Of a stretch of 64,000 nucleotides of DNA, positions 61,443 to 64,000 are shown one piece after another. Origin of the DNA: an uncultured Pelagibacteraceae bacterium (GTDB taxonomy: Bacteria; Pseudomonadota; Alphaproteobacteria; Pelagibacterales; Pelagibacteraceae); assembly GCA_902604565.1 (NCBI GenBank), contig CACKZF010000001.1:1-64000 (forward strand), written 5' to 3'. Each line of letters starts with the position of its first letter. Position 1 is the stretch's first letter. The translations under genes and the position numbers were made by a program. A model generated the notes under the pieces. That model ran no database searches. It saw only the letters and a list, made by a program, of their open reading frames with translations, and was not told the origin of the DNA.

Positions 61443-62618
61443 CTATACAATGTTCTCAGCTACCCACCGATGAAATTGATGGGTTGGATTATCCATATCG
61501 GGAGAAAAATTTCCACCATTATATGCGTTAGAATTGCGGCCTATTTGCATCCGTTGAATAATATCTACATCTTCTTTTTGAATGTCTTCCCACAATTTAT
61601 AATTTTGTATTCTCAATGACTTAAATTTCTCAGATTTAGCGGCTTTTTCTCCAACATAATATATCTCCATATGTTCTAAGGTATTTTCATTATCAATTGG
61701 TTCTAGCCAATATGCATAATAATGATCTTTATGAATGCCTAACATAACATTAGGAAAGAGAGCAACATACTCTGCAACATTCTCTTTATTTTTTGGCCAA
61801 TGAGGAAAGCTTGGAAATTTTTCCTTTCCTTTAAATTTAGGATTGTAATTTGTTGTTCCTTGCCCAGCAAATCGATTAGGTAAACCTTGAATGTGATAGT
61901 GATCATCTATTTTGGAATATTCATTTAATTTAGGATGTACCCATGGCAAATGATAACTCTCACAATAATTTTCAATAGCAAATTTCCAATTACATTTTGC
62001 TTTTAATTTGAAGTATCCAAAATTATTAGCATGATTTATTAACTCTCTATCTTTGCTGATCCAAAGTTTAGACCATCTTTCATCTAAAGGTCTGATATAT
62101 CTTTTAAAAGGAATTTGATTATTGCTAATATTTACAATTATTAAATCAAGCCATACATAAGATTTTATTTCTTTAAGATTGCTTTTAGTTTTATCAAACT
62201 TTGAACTTTGGTGTTTGTTCATACCTCCGATATGTGGAGTTGCTACTAATTCACCATCTGATGTATAAGACCAGGAATGGTAAGGGCATCTGATTACATT
62301 TCTTATGTTACCAGGTTTATCTACAAGCTTTACACCTCTATGACTACACACATTATGGAAAACTTTAATTTTATTCTTTTTATTTCTAACTATAAGCAAC
62401 GGTAGACCTAAGAGATCAAATGGCTTTACATCTCCTACTTTTGGCAATGAGCTTGCTGTGCCTATTACTGTCCACTTATCCTCAAAAAGTTTTTTTCTTT
62501 CTATTAATGTATATTCTTTATTTGTGTAACACTCATTGGGTAGGCCATGAGCTTTGCTAATGGGTTTCTTTACAACCTCTAATTTTTTCTTATCTATAAT
62601 TTTAAAAATTTCTGACAT
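61443..62618 (-). CDS. Rieske [2Fe-2S] ring-hydroxylating oxygenase alpha subunit-like protein
   Basis: CSHRG...CPYHSWSY Rieske motif; NYCESYHLPWVH mononuclear iron site. Confidence 0.92.
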   Translation of the reverse strand: MSEIFKIIDKKKLEVVKKPISKAHGLPNECYTNKEYTLIERKKLFEDKWTVIGTASSLPKVGDVKPFDLLGLPLLIVRNKKNKIKVFHNVCSHRGVKLVDKPGNIRNVIRCPYHSWSYTSDGELVATPHIGGMNKHQSSKFDKTKSNLKEIKSYVWLDLIIVNISNNQIPFKRYIRPLDERWSKLWISKDRELINHANNFGYFKLKAKCNWKFAIENYCESYHLPWVHPKLNEYSKIDDHYHIQGLPNRFAGQGTTNYNPKFKGKEKFPSFPHWPKNKENVAEYVALFPNVMLGIHKDHYYAYWLEPIDNENTLEHMEIYYVGEKAAKSEKFKSLRIQNYKLWEDIQKEDVDIIQRMQIGRNSNAYNGGNFSPDMDNPTHQFHRWVAENIV

Positions 62619-63247
62619 TATTTTGTCACTTCATATAGACCCAACCAAGCATTTACATCTTTGCTTGCTATATAATCTGACTTAAAAAATTCTAGTTCTT
62701 TCCACTTTTTTTCTTCAGTTAATTTTTGAATTTTCTTGTCAAAACCATACTCTTCATGAATGCCCTCATTTATTGTAAAACAAATAAGACCTTTGTTTTT
62801 TGTGATCCGTATAAATTCTTCAAGAGCTGGTGGTTTTACATGACCAAAAGTAAATGTTCCAACGCACATTAGTGCATCATATTCATTTTCTTTTTCATTG
62901 ATTGGTTTATTTAAATCTACTTTGTCTAATTTTTTATAAAGATTGTTTGGAACTAAATCTAAAAGTTTTTGTGATAAATCAGCACCATAAAAGTCTGAAA
63001 AACCATACTTTTTAAGTTCTAAACCTACCAATCCCGTGCCACATCCAGCATCGTAAATTTTTATATTTTTTTCTTTTTGGTATTTTGCAAACACTTCTGC
63101 TGTTTCCTTAGGACCTGTATAATTCCAATCAACCATATCTTTGTCATATTTATTATTTAGTCCCCATTCGTCATAGAATTCCATGACCTCTTTTGTTTCT
63201 CTAAGTTTGTAAATGGGTACTTTATTGCCAACGTCTTTTTGAGCCAT
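62618..63247 (-). CDS. SAM-dependent methyltransferase
   Basis: IYDAGCGTGLVGLEL motif I; class I fold. Confidence 0.88.
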   Translation of the reverse strand: MAQKDVGNKVPIYKLRETKEVMEFYDEWGLNNKYDKDMVDWNYTGPKETAEVFAKYQKEKNIKIYDAGCGTGLVGLELKKYGFSDFYGADLSQKLLDLVPNNLYKKLDKVDLNKPINEKENEYDALMCVGTFTFGHVKPPALEEFIRITKNKGLICFTINEGIHEEYGFDKKIQKLTEEKKWKELEFFKSDYIASKDVNAWLGLYEVTK

Positions 63248-63337
63248 GGAATTTAATATTTTTTAACAATTTATTTATAAATATGAGAGGTATAAAGACA
63301 ATTTTCACACAACTGTGAGTTGAAACCAGTTTGCAAT

Positions 63338-63387
63338 TTATCTCCCTATATGTTCTGATGAATTATAATTAATTAATTAGGAGATAA
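63338..63387 (+). promoter_or_regulatory. Candidate Shine-Dalgarno-sequestering stem
   Basis: TTATCTCC (63338-63345) complementary to GGAGATAA (63380-63387), which contains the SD for ATG 63390. Confidence 0.5.
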
Positions 63388-63389
63388 TA

Positions 63390-64000
63390 ATGAAATTAAA
63401 AAGAATCTTACTTTCTGCATTATTTGTTTTAGGCGTTACCTCTTACGGTAATGTTGCTAATGCAAAATGTGGAGACATTACTATTGCTAATATGAACTGG
63501 GCTTCTGCAAATTTTATGGCTGAAGTTGATAAAATCATATTAGAAGAAGGTTATGGATGTAATGTTGAGCTTGTGCCTGGTGCTACAATGCCTACATTTA
63601 CTTCTATGCAAGAAAAAGGTGAGCCAGATATAGCTCCTGAGTTTTGGGCAAATGCAGCAAAAGTAGAGTTAGAAGCTGCTGTTGCTGAGGGAAAACTTCA
63701 CTCAATTAATAAAGCACCAATTACAGGTTTAGGTGAAGGTTGGTGGGTATTACCAGCAACTTTAGAAAAGCATCCAGAACTTACAACTGCAGATGCAATA
63801 TTAGAAAGACCTGATTTATTTCCACACCCAGAAGATCCATCAAAAGGTGGCTTTCATATATGTCCTCCGGGATGGAACTGCGAACTAAGTAACAGAAATC
63901 ATTTTAGAGCTTGGGGAATGGAAGCAAAAGGTTGGGCTATTGTAGAAACTGGATCAGCAGCAGGTCTTGATGGTTCAATTGCTAAAGCTGCCGAAAGAGG
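63390..64000 (+). CDS. Glycine betaine/proline-type ABC transporter substrate-binding protein, 3'-truncated by window
   Basis: SD TAGGAG; signal peptide MKLKRILLSALFVLGVTSYGNVANA; ITIANMNWASANFMAEVDKIILEEGYGCNVELVPGATMPTFTSMQ (OpuAC type). Not in ORF track. Confidence 0.88.
   Translation, partial: MKLKRILLSALFVLGVTSYGNVANAKCGDITIANMNWASANFMAEVDKIILEEGYGCNVELVPGATMPTFTSMQEKGEPDIAPEFWANAAKVELEAAVAEGKLHSINKAPITGLGEGWWVLPATLEKHPELTTADAILERPDLFPHPEDPSKGGFHICPPGWNCELSNRNHFRAWGMEAKGWAIVETGSAAGLDGSIAKAAER

Noticed and set aside
63361-63380. AATTATAATTAATTAATTAG AT-rich repeat
   Set aside because: Low-complexity AT run expected by chance; treated only as loop/promoter sequence of the adjacent SD-sequestering candidate.
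1-64000. CRISPR arrays, transposases, integrases, phage genes, toxin-antitoxin or restriction systems
   Set aside because: Searched by eye across the ORF translations and intergenic regions; no regularly spaced repeats or recognisable mobile/defence proteins found.

Overview
AT-rich, gene-dense bacterial chromosome segment. Gene content and style (tiny intergenic gaps, overlapping starts and stops, many osmolyte/carboxylate transporters, GcvT-fused FAD dehydrogenases) suggest a SAR11/Pelagibacter-like alphaproteobacterium; this is inferred from recognition, not from a search. Contents: a truncated membrane protein gene; tRNA-Val(TAC) and tRNA-Leu(TAG); the tig-clpP-clpX-lon proteostasis cluster; a TRAP dicarboxylate-type transporter beside dehydrogenase genes; an NCS1 transporter; a flavin monooxygenase divergent from a GMC oxidoreductase; tldD/pmbA; guaC; a Fur-type iron(III) ABC transporter operon (fbpABC-like); folE and hisI; and a ~11 kb same-strand run (51872-63247) from a Rieske oxygenase through an FAD/GcvT dehydrogenase to etfB-etfA-ETF:QO, divergent from a betaine-type ABC substrate-binding protein. 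I saw no CRISPR array, transposon, prophage or rRNA. The observations most worth a second look are: (i) the Rieske/SET/kinase/nucleotidyltransferase/ETF gene run opposite the betaine-type binding protein; (ii) an inverted repeat that would sequester that binding protein's Shine-Dalgarno; (iii) a Fur-like box plus a perfect palindrome in the -35/-10 spacer of the iron transporter; (iv) a Cys-rich micro-ORF and stem-loop between the iron SBP and permease; (v) a short unit with two similar tandem mini-hairpins, a basic 63-aa ORF and a strong terminator.
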